A DNA stretch of 64,000 nt from contig JAVVDU010000007.1 in NCBI GenBank assembly GCA_032251515.1, positions 18,789 through 82,788 on the forward strand. Direction: 5' to 3'. Numbering within the stretch: position 1 is the first letter of the stretch; the number at the start of each line of letters is the position of its first letter. The notes under the pieces were generated by a model. The model had not been told where the DNA came from. It saw nothing but the letters and a program-made list of their open reading frames with translations, and did no database searches. The DNA is from Carthagonibacter sp032251515 (GTDB lineage: Bacteria; Gemmatimonadota; Gemmatimonadetes; Palauibacterales; Palauibacteraceae). Position numbers and translations under genes: made by a program. Below are positions 39,230-47,249 of this stretch, piece by piece.

Positions 39230-40879
39230 ATGAAGAAGCGACACACGCCCGTCCTGCTGGCCGCCCTGCTCGGGGCGGCCGTCGCCGGCTGCGGCGGTCA
39301 CGCGGCGGAGGAGACGAGCGCGGGCGCTGCCGTGCCGCTGTACGATGACCTCGGAAGCTGGCACCGGGAGATCGCCACCGACTCCGAGCGCGCGCAGGCG
39401 TACTTCGACCAGGGGCTGCGGCTCCAGTACGCCTTCAACCATGCGGAGGCGATTCGATCCTACCGCGCGGCGCTCGACCTCGACCCCGAGTGCGCGATGT
39501 GCTGGTGGGGCATCGCCCTCGCGGCCGGACCGAACATCAACGCGCCGATGGACTCCGCCTCGGGGGCCCTGGCACGCGAGGCGATCGGTCGGGCCCGCGA
39601 GCTGGCGGCCGAGGGTCCGCCGGGGGAGCGGGCCCTCATCGAGGCGCTCGCGGTCCGCTACGCCGATGACCCGACGGCCGAACGCGCGCCGCTCGACTCC
39701 GCGTGGGCCCGGGCGATCGGGAGGGTGGCGGAGGCGAGGCCCGACGATCCGGACGTGCTGACGCTGCGGGCCGCCGCCCTCATGAACCTCAGTCCCTGGA
39801 ACTACTGGACGGGACCCTACGACGCCCGCGAGCCGCGCCCGGACACCCCGGCGATTCTCGCGGCCGTCGAGCGCGTCCTGGAGATCGAGCCGGACCATCC
39901 CGGGGCCTGCCACTACTTCATCCACGCCGTCGAGGCGGCGTACCCGGAGCGAGCGGTTCCATGCGCGGAACGGCTCGCCTCCCTGATGCCGGGGGCGGGC
40001 CACATCGTCCACATGCCCGGCCACATCTACATCCGCGTCGGCCGCTACCACGATGCCGTACGGGCGAACGAGCACGCCGTGCACGCGGACGAGTCGTACA
40101 TCCAGGACCAGCGGCCGGGCGGGATCTACCCCGGTGCGTACTACCCCCACAATTACCACTTCATGTGGTTCGCGGCGACGATGGCGGGCATGCGGGACAA
40201 GGCGCTGTGGGCGGCCCGGCAGGTGGCCCCGAAGGTGCCGCTGGAACTGGCCCGGGAGGTCTACTGGATCCAGAACGTCCGGGTCCTCCCGCGGCTGGCC
40301 ATGGTCACCTTCGGAGACTGGGAGGGGGTGCTGGCGGAACCGATGCCGTCTCCGGACCTCCCGGTCGCCACCGTGATGGCGCACTACGCGCGCGGCGTCG
40401 CCCGTGCGGCGACGGGCCGGCCCGAAGAGGCTCGCAGCGAGCTGGCGACGCTGCGGGGCATCCTGGCGGAGATGGAGGCCGACCAGGCCCCCGAGGGGAT
40501 CCGCACGGTGAGCGGGATCGCCGTGAAGGTGCTGGAGGGGGAGATCGCCCTGCGCAGCGGCGATCCAGAAGGCGCGGTTCCGCCGCTCCGCGAGGCCGCG
40601 GCGCTGGAGGATGGCCTGTTGTACGAGGAGCCGCCGCTGTGGTACCTGCCCGTCAGGCACGTGCTCGGCCGCGCCCTGCTGGAGGCCGGACGACCCGCGG
40701 AGGCCGAACAGGTCTACCGGCAGGACCTCGTGCGCTTCCCCGCGAACGGCTGGTCGCTGGTCGGGCTCACGGCGGCCCTGGAGGCACAGGGCCGGCGGGC
40801 CGCGACGGCCGAGGCTCGGGCGTCGTTCGAGGAGGCGTGGCGGCACGCCGACATCGAGCTCACGTCCTCGCGGATCTGA
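39230..40879 (+). CDS. TPR-repeat lipoprotein
   Basis: A 549-residue lipoprotein: a short signal peptide ends in LLGAAVAGC. At least four TPR-like helix pairs follow, for example AYFDQGLRLQYAFNHAEAIR (about 55-75), HPGACHYFIHAVEAAYPERA (about 220-240), HMPGHIYIRVGRYHDAVRAN and GRALLEAGRPAEAEQVYRQD near the end. The His-rich HIVHMPGHIY is characteristic of a widespread family of unknown function found in soil and marine Gram-negatives. It probably acts as a protein-interaction scaffold at the outer membrane or periplasm. AAGGAGG precedes ATG 39230. Its last 20 nt overlap the convergent rhomboid gene. Confidence 0.85.
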   Translation: MKKRHTPVLLAALLGAAVAGCGGHAAEETSAGAAVPLYDDLGSWHREIATDSERAQAYFDQGLRLQYAFNHAEAIRSYRAALDLDPECAMCWWGIALAAGPNINAPMDSASGALAREAIGRARELAAEGPPGERALIEALAVRYADDPTAERAPLDSAWARAIGRVAEARPDDPDVLTLRAAALMNLSPWNYWTGPYDAREPRPDTPAILAAVERVLEIEPDHPGACHYFIHAVEAAYPERAVPCAERLASLMPGAGHIVHMPGHIYIRVGRYHDAVRANEHAVHADESYIQDQRPGGIYPGAYYPHNYHFMWFAATMAGMRDKALWAARQVAPKVPLELAREVYWIQNVRVLPRLAMVTFGDWEGVLAEPMPSPDLPVATVMAHYARGVARAATGRPEEARSELATLRGILAEMEADQAPEGIRTVSGIAVKVLEGEIALRSGDPEGAVPPLREAAALEDGLLYEEPPLWYLPVRHVLGRALLEAGRPAEAEQVYRQDLVRFPANGWSLVGLTAALEAQGRRAATAEARASFEEAWRHADIELTSSRI

Positions 40880-41498
40880 GCCGCGTCCGCAGCCAGGCGG
40901 TCATCACGCCCGCCAGGAACCCGGACAGGTGCCCCTCCCAGGAGATTCCCTGCTGGCCGGGCAGCATCCCGGCCAGCAGGGAGCCCCACGTCAGGAACAC
41001 GAGCAGCGACAGAAAGACGGCCCCGGGACGCCGGTCGAACCAGCCCGTGGCGAGCAGGTAACCGAAGTAGGCGAACACGACGCCGCTCGCGCCGATGTGC
41101 ACGCCGGGACTCCCGATGAGCCACGTGCCGAGTCCGCCGACCGCCACGCCGAGACCGGTCGCGATCCAGAAGTCCCGCTCCTCGCGCAGCAGCACGAGGC
41201 CGCCGAGCCCGACGAGGCCAAACGTGTTCAGCAGGAGGTGGACGGCCCCCCCGTGCAGAAAGGGGTGCAGCGGGACCCCGACCAGGCCCGCCGGATCGCG
41301 CGGCCGCACGCCGTACGCGCGGAGCGCTCCGCCCAGGAGGAGGTCGGCGGCGAGCACGGTCCACAGGAGGATCACGAGACCGGCGAGCATCCGGGCGTGG
41401 CCCGCCACGTCGGCCTGCACCGCGGCCCAGGAGTCGCGCCGCCGGGGGCGGGGCCCGCGCCCGCCGTCCCCGCTCCGCCTCGTTCCGGGCTTCGCCAT
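40860..41498 (-). CDS. Rhomboid-family intramembrane serine protease
   Basis: A 212-residue membrane protein with six predicted helices after a basic 30-residue N-terminus. Rhomboid features are HPFLHGGAVHLLLNTFGL (the His/Asn helix), the nucleophile motif IGASGVVFAYFGYL (GASG) and the catalytic His in SWEGHLSGFLAG. It would cut transmembrane substrates in the inner membrane; the substrates are not known. It is convergent with the TPR gene (20-nt overlap) and divergent from the GH15 gene. Confidence 0.92.
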   Translation of the reverse strand: MAKPGTRRSGDGGRGPRPRRRDSWAAVQADVAGHARMLAGLVILLWTVLAADLLLGGALRAYGVRPRDPAGLVGVPLHPFLHGGAVHLLLNTFGLVGLGGLVLLREERDFWIATGLGVAVGGLGTWLIGSPGVHIGASGVVFAYFGYLLATGWFDRRPGAVFLSLLVFLTWGSLLAGMLPGQQGISWEGHLSGFLAGVMTAWLRTRLRSART

Positions 41499-41615
41499 CC
41501 CGCCGCTCCTTCGTGGTTTCCGCCACCTGAGACCCGCGACCTGCGGGCCGCGCGCGCACCTGCCGCCCGCGTCTCGGTACGCGCGAGCGGCCCCGGAGAT
41601 TCACCCGGCGAACGT

Positions 41616-41638
41616 AGCCGAAGCCGCGAGCTTCGGCT
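41616..41638. promoter_or_regulatory. 9-bp perfect inverted repeat upstream of the GH15 gene
   Basis: AGCCGAAGC (41616-41624) and GCTTCGGCT (41630-41638) enclose a 5-nt loop, about 112 nt before the GH15 start and in the divergent gap with the rhomboid gene. It could be an operator or a hairpin in a leader. TAGGTT at 41655-41660 just downstream is a possible -10. Confidence 0.4.
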
Positions 41639-41749
41639 GCGGACGCGGGACCGTTAGGTTCCGGGCGGCCGCCGGGACCGGTCCCGCGCGGGGCCCGTGC
41701 GGCGGCCCCGCCGCGGCCCCGGCGGAGAGCCGCCGCGGGGAAACGCACC

Positions 41750-43567
41750 ATGGGTGGAAAGGACGCCTACCTGCCGATCGGATCCTACGGGCTGATCGGC
41801 GACCTGCACACCGTCGCCCTCGTGGGGACGGACGGCTCCATCGACTTCTTCTGCTACCCGCGCTTCGACTCGCCGAGCGTCTTCGCGGCGCTGCTCGACC
41901 GCCGGCGCGGCGGGTTTTTCCGGATCGCCCCCGAACTGGGCGACGCGGCGCGGAAGCAGTTCTACCTGCCCGACACGAACATCCTCCTCACCCGTTTCCT
42001 GCACGAGGACGGCGTGGCGGAGATCCTGGACTTCATGCCGGTCGCGGAGGCGGGGCCGGCGCACCGGCTGATCCGGCAGCTCCGGGTGGTGCGGGGCGAA
42101 ATCCGCTTCCGGGTGGTCTGCGCGCCGCGCTTCGACTACGGGCGGGCGGACCACGACGTGGAGCGGGCGGACGGCCACCTGCGCTTCCGGTCGCGGGGCG
42201 ACGACGGGACCTCGCTGCGCCTCTTCCACTCGGTGCCGCTCGAGGTGCGGGACGGCGACGCGGTGGCCGAGTTCACGCTCCAGGCCGGCGAGACGGCGGA
42301 CTTCGCGCTCATCGACGGCGAAGCCCCGGACGCGGAGCTTCCCTCCAGCTGCGACGACGCCTACGTCGCGCGTGCCTTCGAGGAGACGCGGGACTACTGG
42401 CGGTCGTGGATCTCGCGGTGCCGCTACGACGGACGCTGGGGCGAGGTCGTGCGACGCTCGGCGCTCGCACTGAAGCTCCTCGCCTCGCACCGGCACGGGT
42501 CGTTCGTCGCCGCGCCCACCTTCGGCCTCCCGGAGCGGATCGGCGGCGAGCGCAACTGGGACTACCGCTTCACCTGGATCCGCGACGCGGCGTTCACCCT
42601 GTACGGGCTCATGCGGCTCGGCTACACGGAGGAGGCGGGCGCGTTCATGAAGTGGATCGCGGAGCGCTGCGCGGGAGACTGCGACCCGCCGCTGCAGATC
42701 CTGTACGGAATCGACGGCGCGCACGAAACGCCGGAGATCGAGCTCGCGCACCTCGAGGGATACGAGGGGTCGTCGCCCGTGCGGATCGGTAACGGGGCGG
42801 CGGGCCAGCTTCAGCTCGACATCTACGGCGAGCTGATGGACAGCGTCTACCTGTACAACAAGTACGGCGAGCCGATCTCGTACGACTTCTGGAAGAAGCT
42901 GACCCCGATCGTGGACTGGGTGTGCGAGAACTGGCGCCGCGAGGACTTCGGGATCTGGGAAGTCCGGGACGGCGCGCGGGAGTTCACCTACTCGAAGCTG
43001 ATGTGCTGGGTGGCGGTGGACCGGGGCCTGCGCCTCGCCTCGAAGCGCAGCTTCCCCGCGCCCCGCGACCGGTGGCTCGCGGTGCGGGACGAGATCTACC
43101 GCGACCTGTTCGAGCACTTCTGGGACCCGGAGGCAGGGGCGTTCGTCCAGTCGCGCGGCAGCCCGAACCTGGACGCCTCGGTGCTCCTCATGCCGCTCGT
43201 GAAGTTCATCGGTCCGACCGACCCGCGCTGGCTCTCGACGCTGAAGGCGATCGAGAAGGAGCTCGTCTCCGATTCGCTCGTGTACCGCTACTGCACGCCG
43301 GACGGACTGCCCGAGGGGGAGGGTACGTTCAGCATGTGCACGTTCTGGTACGCGGAGTGCCTGGCCCGCGCCGGGCGGGTGGAGGAGGCGCGGCTCGTGT
43401 TCGAGAAAATGCTCGGCTACGCGAACCACGTGGGCCTGTACGCCGAGGAAATCGGTCCGCGGGCCGAGCAGCTGGGCAACTTCCCGCAGGCGTTCACGCA
43501 CCTCGGGCTGATCAGCGCGGCCTGGAACCTCGACCGGGCGCTGGACGAAAAGGGGGCCCGGGCGTAA
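41750..43567 (+). CDS. Glycoside hydrolase family 15 enzyme (trehalase/glucoamylase-like)
   Basis: A 605-residue cytosolic protein of the GH15 type. The N-terminal beta-sandwich domain (about 1-220) begins LPIGSYGLIGDLHTVALVG and DGSIDFFCYPRFDSPSVFA, a motif shared by bacterial GH15 proteins. The (alpha/alpha)6 barrel includes ERNWDYRFTWIRDAAFTLYGL, with the acid residues usually used for catalysis, and EEIGPRAEQLGNFPQAFTH with the second catalytic Glu. Related actinobacterial proteins are phosphate-dependent trehalases; others act as glucodextranases or glucoamylases. Given the trehalose-to-glucan operon 8 kb away, trehalase is attractive but not proved. ATG 41750 lies after GGGGAAACGCACC. 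Confidence 0.9.
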   Translation: MGGKDAYLPIGSYGLIGDLHTVALVGTDGSIDFFCYPRFDSPSVFAALLDRRRGGFFRIAPELGDAARKQFYLPDTNILLTRFLHEDGVAEILDFMPVAEAGPAHRLIRQLRVVRGEIRFRVVCAPRFDYGRADHDVERADGHLRFRSRGDDGTSLRLFHSVPLEVRDGDAVAEFTLQAGETADFALIDGEAPDAELPSSCDDAYVARAFEETRDYWRSWISRCRYDGRWGEVVRRSALALKLLASHRHGSFVAAPTFGLPERIGGERNWDYRFTWIRDAAFTLYGLMRLGYTEEAGAFMKWIAERCAGDCDPPLQILYGIDGAHETPEIELAHLEGYEGSSPVRIGNGAAGQLQLDIYGELMDSVYLYNKYGEPISYDFWKKLTPIVDWVCENWRREDFGIWEVRDGAREFTYSKLMCWVAVDRGLRLASKRSFPAPRDRWLAVRDEIYRDLFEHFWDPEAGAFVQSRGSPNLDASVLLMPLVKFIGPTDPRWLSTLKAIEKELVSDSLVYRYCTPDGLPEGEGTFSMCTFWYAECLARAGRVEEARLVFEKMLGYANHVGLYAEEIGPRAEQLGNFPQAFTHLGLISAAWNLDRALDEKGARA

Positions 43568-43585
43568 CGCCGCGCGGCGGACCGC

Positions 43586-43610
43586 CGGCGGGCGGGATCG
43601 CCGCCCGCCG
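43586..43610. terminator. Hairpin between convergent GH15 and DinB genes
   Basis: CGGCGGGCGG (43586-43595) and CCGCCCGCCG (43601-43610) form a 10-bp perfect stem with a 5-nt loop, 19 nt after the GH15 stop and 30 nt before the DinB stop. There is no T-run. Confidence 0.6.
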
Positions 43611-43639
43611 CGGGGACCGTGCCCGGACCCCGGCCTGCA

Positions 43640-44173
43640 CTACGCCTGCGCGGTCTCGGCGCCCGGGGCCGCTTCTTCGTCGGCCGACGGCCCGTACAGC
43701 GCGGGCACCGGAGCGTCGTTCAGCCGCAGGTACACGGTGAGCTGGCCGCGGTGATGGACGAGGTGGTTCAGCACGAAGCCGCGGATCACCGCCGCGCGCG
43801 GCATGGAGAAGATCGTCTCATCGGCGGCCAGGAGCGTCCAGTTCACGAGGAGCGCCGCGTCGGACGCCCCGGCCAGCGCCTCCCGCGCCGCCGCCACGTG
43901 GCGATCGAAGGCGGCGACGGCCTCCGCCACGGAGGCCACCGGCTCCGCCCGCCACGGCTCGCCGTCCACGGGCGCCATGTCCAGTTCCGTGCGGGAGATC
44001 GTCTCGACGATCCAGCCGGGCAGGTTCGCGAGATGGGTGACGAGGCTCCGCATCGACATGGACTTCGGGTGCGGCGTCCAGTCGAGCGCGGCGTCCGGAA
44101 CGCGCTCCAGCGCCCGGCGCGTGCCGGCCATCTCGTGGTCGAACTCGGGCAGCAGCGCGGCGGCGATCGACAT
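43640..44173 (-). CDS. DinB-superfamily protein
   Basis: A 177-residue four-helix-bundle protein. The metal-binding histidines of the DinB fold are visible in LVTHLANLPGW and in LNHLVHHRGQLTVYLR. Members are thiol S-transferases (using bacillithiol or mycothiol) or nuclease-like stress proteins; the co-substrate here cannot be told. GGAGGACTCCG precedes ATG 44173. It is divergent from the Smr gene. Confidence 0.88.
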   Translation of the reverse strand: MSIAAALLPEFDHEMAGTRRALERVPDAALDWTPHPKSMSMRSLVTHLANLPGWIVETISRTELDMAPVDGEPWRAEPVASVAEAVAAFDRHVAAAREALAGASDAALLVNWTLLAADETIFSMPRAAVIRGFVLNHLVHHRGQLTVYLRLNDAPVPALYGPSADEEAAPGAETAQA

Positions 44174-44393
44174 CGGAGTCCTCCGGGAAGACGGGTTGTA
44201 ACTTGGCGGAATCGACGGAATTACCCGTCCACGCCGCCGGAGTTCTCGCCGGGGGAGGGACGGAACGACGAGGACACGGGGCGCGCTTCGGCTGGCCGGC
44301 GCTGCCGTTCGCGGACATCTTCGCCGGGAGACGTCGCGGGACGACCGGGCCGGGACACCACCCCGCCCCGCTCCCGCACCCGAGGAGGACACG

Positions 44394-44804
44394 ATGGCGA
44401 AGAACCGGTCGGTCCTGAGCTTCCGGGCCAACGGCCGCGAGGTCCAGGCGGACCTGCACGGCTACGCCACGGAGACGGCGCTCCGGTTCGCGGAGGAGGT
44501 GGTCGAGGCCGCCTGGGAGCGCGGCGCCGCGCGGGTCGCGCTGGTCCACGGGGCGAAGCACGTGGCGAGCCCGGCGGCGTCGGACGCGACGGGCCAGGGA
44601 GCGACGAAGTGGGCCCTGCGCCGGGCCCTGTCCCGGGGCGCGTTCAACCGCTGGGCGGAGCCGCCGAAGTCGAGCGCTCACGCGCGCGGCGGCGTCTCCG
44701 ATCGGCTGGTGGTCGCCCTGAAGCCCAACCCCCGTCCCGACCCCGGGGCGCCGCTCCCCGACCCGCCGCCCCACGAGTACGACCGGACCCGGCGGCGGGC
44801 CTGA
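44394..44804 (+). CDS. Smr-domain protein
   Basis: A 136-residue protein with a single Smr (small MutS-related) domain: VQADLHGYATETALRFAEEV carries the conserved DLHG, and VALVHGAKHV the HG loop, followed by a helix (GATKWALRRAL). Stand-alone Smr proteins nick DNA or cleave RNA, for example in ribosome rescue. The C-terminus is proline-rich and disordered. GAGGAGGA lies 5 nt before the ATG. The usual HGKG reads HGAK here, so catalytic competence is uncertain. Confidence 0.8.
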   Translation: MAKNRSVLSFRANGREVQADLHGYATETALRFAEEVVEAAWERGAARVALVHGAKHVASPAASDATGQGATKWALRRALSRGAFNRWAEPPKSSAHARGGVSDRLVVALKPNPRPDPGAPLPDPPPHEYDRTRRRA

Positions 44805-44836
44805 GACGCGGCCCTTCCCCGGTAAGCCCGCCCGTC

Positions 44837-44880
44837 GTCAGCGCGTGCGACGGGTCCGGTCAGCGCGTGCGACGGGCCCG
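44837..44880. repeat. 22-bp tandem duplication over a stop codon
   Basis: Two adjacent copies of GTCAGCGCGTGCGACGGG(T/C)CCG (44837-44858 and 44859-44880) differ at one base. The right copy contains the last codons and stop of the APC permease gene (TCA at 44860-44862); the left copy repeats them just beyond the stop. Confidence 0.85.
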
Positions 44881-46176
44881 CGCGACGGCCCGACCCGCGA
44901 GGCCGGCGACCAGCAGGCCGGTGCCGGCCAGCCAGAAGCGCGGCTCGACGAACCAGGCGAGGCCGAGGCATCCCGCGAGGCCGGCGGCCGCTATGGCGCG
45001 GGGATACAGCCGCTGCACGGCGGGGAGCCGGAGCGCGGCGAGGTTCGTGATCGCGTAGTAGACGAGCACCGTGAAGGCGCTGAACGACCACGTGGCGCGG
45101 ACGTCGCCGGCCAGCGCGAGCAGGGCGATCACGGCCCCCACGGCCAGCACGGCGGCCCGCGGCGAGCCCGTCGCCGGGACGATCCGGGCGAGGCCGCGGG
45201 GGGCGTCGCCGCGCCGCGCCATCGCCAGCAGCACCCTGGACAGCCCGAGCACCAGGTTCAGGAGGACGCCGGCCATCGCCGTGATCGCGCCGGCCGCCAG
45301 GAGGCGCGGCAGGACGGGGCCCGCGAAGCTGCGGGCCGCCCCCTCGAGCGGCGCCGCCGTGCCGGCGGTGAGGCGGGCCAGCTCGCCGGCGCCCACCGCC
45401 CCCACCGCCACCACCGCCACGCCGAGGTACAGGACCGCCGAGATCGCGAGGGTGGCCACGATGGCGCGCGGAATCGTGCGGCGCGGCTCGCGGACCTCCT
45501 CGCCCAGCGTCGCGATCCGTCCGTAGCCCGTGTAGGCCACGAACATCAGCGCGGCGGCTTCGAGGAAGGCCCGCGGGCCGGCGCTCCCCGCGATCCCGGA
45601 GAGGGTCGTGCCCGCCCGCCCGGCGGCCGCCGGCGCTCCCGCCGCCACGAACGTGGCGAGGGCGAGCAGGGTGACCGAGACGATGGCGGCGTTCGCCCGG
45701 TTCGAGCGGGACATCCCGCCGGCCACGAGCGCCGTGATCGCCGCCACGGCCGCGAGCCCGAGAGCGACGCGGGCCTCTCCCCGGGTCACCCCGAAGACGT
45801 CCAGGGCGTAGCCCGACAGTCCGAGCGCCGCGGTGGCCGCCGACGCCGACTTGGCGCACAGGAACATCCAACCGGCCGCGAAACCGAAGGCGGGGGACAG
45901 GAAGCGGTGGCCGTATTCGTAGGTTCCGCCGCTCACCGGGTGCGCGGCGGCGAGCTGGGCGCTCGAGAGGCCGTTGCACGTGGCGAGGGCGGCGGCCACG
46001 GCGATCGCCGGGATGACGGACGGTCCGGCCACCCCGGCGGCGATCCCGATGCTGACGAACGCGCCGGTCCCGACGATGGAGCCCAGGCCGAGCAGGACCG
46101 CGCCGGGGAGGCCTACGACGCGGGCCAGGGCCGGCGCCCCCGCGCCGCCGGCCTCCCCGTTCCGCGTGGACGTCAG
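44860..46176 (-). CDS. APC-superfamily amino acid permease, apparent CTG start
   Basis: A protein of about 438 residues with roughly 12 transmembrane helices. The N-terminal APC motif VLLGLGSIVGTGAFVSIG is in frame upstream of the first GTG (46032) and clearly belongs to the protein. Between this motif and the previous stop there is no ATG, GTG or TTG. CTG 46176, which overlaps the OsmC stop as CTGA, is therefore the likely start. Later conserved parts are GEEVREPRRTIPRAIVATL and GVLLNLVLGLSRVLLAMARRG. It should import amino acids or polyamines with H+; the substrate is unknown. It is translationally coupled to the OsmC gene. The 3' end is duplicated (44837-44880). Confidence 0.85.
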   Translation of the reverse strand: MTSTRNGEAGGAGAPALARVVGLPGAVLLGLGSIVGTGAFVSIGIAAGVAGPSVIPAIAVAAALATCNGLSSAQLAAAHPVSGGTYEYGHRFLSPAFGFAAGWMFLCAKSASAATAALGLSGYALDVFGVTRGEARVALGLAAVAAITALVAGGMSRSNRANAAIVSVTLLALATFVAAGAPAAAGRAGTTLSGIAGSAGPRAFLEAAALMFVAYTGYGRIATLGEEVREPRRTIPRAIVATLAISAVLYLGVAVVAVGAVGAGELARLTAGTAAPLEGAARSFAGPVLPRLLAAGAITAMAGVLLNLVLGLSRVLLAMARRGDAPRGLARIVPATGSPRAAVLAVGAVIALLALAGDVRATWSFSAFTVLVYYAITNLAALRLPAVQRLYPRAIAAAGLAGCLGLAWFVEPRFWLAGTGLLVAGLAGRAVARARRTR

Positions 46177-46595
46177 AGCAACGTGGCGTCGAGCCGGATC
46201 TCGACGGACGACAGGGCCTTCGAGACCGGGCAGTTGAGCTTGGCGCCCTGCGCGAACTCCAGGAACTCTTCCTCGGAGATCTCCGGCACGCGGGCCTCCG
46301 TACGGAGGTCGATCCCGGTGATCGCGAAGCCGTCACCCTGCTTCTCGAGGTGCACGACGGCCCGGGTCTCGACGCTCTCCGGCGCGTGGCCGGCCATCCC
46401 GAGGGCCGCCGACAGGGCCATCGAGAAACAGCCGGCGTGCGCCGCCGCGATGAGCTCCTCGGGGTTCGTGCCCGGTTCCTCCTCGAACCGCGAGCCGAAC
46501 GAGTACTTCCCCTCGTACGCCCCGCTGCCGAGGCGCATCGTTCCCATTCCCTGCTTCAGGTCGCCGTTCCAGCGGGCCTCCGCCGTCCTCTTCAT
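46173..46595 (-). CDS. OsmC/Ohr-family peroxiredoxin
   Basis: A 140-residue protein of OsmC type. The peroxidatic cysteine is in AAHAGCFSMALSAAL and the second in GAKLNCPVSKAL, with the catalytic Arg region near ARWNG and the Glu in GTNPEELIAAA. OsmC/Ohr enzymes reduce organic hydroperoxides, usually with lipoylated proteins as reductant. ATG 46595 follows GAAAGGA; ATG 46604 is possible. It precedes the APC permease gene with a 4-nt overlap. Confidence 0.92.
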   Translation of the reverse strand: MKRTAEARWNGDLKQGMGTMRLGSGAYEGKYSFGSRFEEEPGTNPEELIAAAHAGCFSMALSAALGMAGHAPESVETRAVVHLEKQGDGFAITGIDLRTEARVPEISEEEFLEFAQGAKLNCPVSKALSSVEIRLDATLL

Positions 46596-46812
46596 CGCCA
46601 GCATCCTTTCTCGGGTCGTCGTTCCGTGCGTGGTCGTCGTTGCGTGCGTGGTCGCCGCGCCTCGCGCCGCGACGGCCGGGTGAGATCGGGCCGGCGCGAG
46701 CCGCAGGGCGCGGCCCCGGCCGGAATCACCCGGACGGGAACATAGCGGCCCGGCCGCACCGCGGGGATGCCGGGCACGGCCCCGCGAACGGTGCCGGCTT
46801 CCGGATGAACGA

Positions 46813-46843
46813 AGGCCCCGCCGGACGGTCGCCGGCGGGGCCT
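46813..46843 (-). terminator. Intrinsic terminator of the cold-shock gene
   Basis: AGGCCCCGCCGG (46813-46824) and CCGGCGGGGCCT (46832-46843) form a perfect 12-bp stem with a 7-nt loop, followed on the minus strand by TCGTTCATC. It lies 30 nt past the stop of the cold-shock gene. Confidence 0.75.
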
Positions 46844-46873
46844 CGAGCGTGGCGGAACCGGTCCGCCTTCCCG

Positions 46874-47080
46874 TCAGATCTTCGTGACGTTCTCGGCCGC
46901 CGGGCCCTTCTGCCCCTGCACGACGTCGAACTCCACCTTCTGGCCTTCCTCCAGCGTCCGGAATCCATCGGACTGGATGGCGCTGTGGTGGCAGAACACG
47001 TCCTTGCCCCCGTCGTCGCGGGTGATGAAGCCGTAGCCCTTTTCGGCGTTGAACCACTTGACGGTACCGGTGATACGCAT
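46874..47080 (-). CDS. csp: Cold-shock protein (CspA family)
   Basis: A 68-residue single cold-shock domain. RNP1 is KGYGFITRDDG and RNP2 is DVFCHHSAI, where most family members have DVFVHHS/DVFVHFS, so Cys replaces Val. It binds single-stranded RNA/DNA and melts secondary structure. AGGAG lies 9 nt before ATG 47080. A leader of roughly 90 nt with an 8-bp long-range stem (47107-47159) precedes it and a clear terminator follows, so it is a monocistronic unit. Confidence 0.95.
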   Translation of the reverse strand: MRITGTVKWFNAEKGYGFITRDDGGKDVFCHHSAIQSDGFRTLEEGQKVEFDVVQGQKGPAAENVTKI

Positions 47081-47106
47081 GTGCTGAACTCCTGATTGGT
47101 TCTGAA

Positions 47107-47180
47107 TAGTCGGAGTGCAGCGCAGAAACCCGTACCGCAACAAACCAGAGATCCGACTACTCGTTCTGCGGCGGAATATA
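47107..47180 (-). promoter_or_regulatory. Promoter and structured leader of the cold-shock gene
   Basis: TATATT on the minus strand (47175-47180) is a good -10, though its -35 is weak. The transcript would contain complementary arms TAGTCGGA/TCCGACTA (47152-47159 and 47107-47114) about 37 nt apart, just before the AGGAG site. A temperature-sensitive leader is known for cspA genes, but the arms here are short. Confidence 0.4.
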
Positions 47181-47249
47181 CGGGATTCCGGCCGAAAAAC
47201 CTAGACGGGGGGCGGGCGCCGGTCCTCGGCCCGGTGTCGGGGCCTCCCG

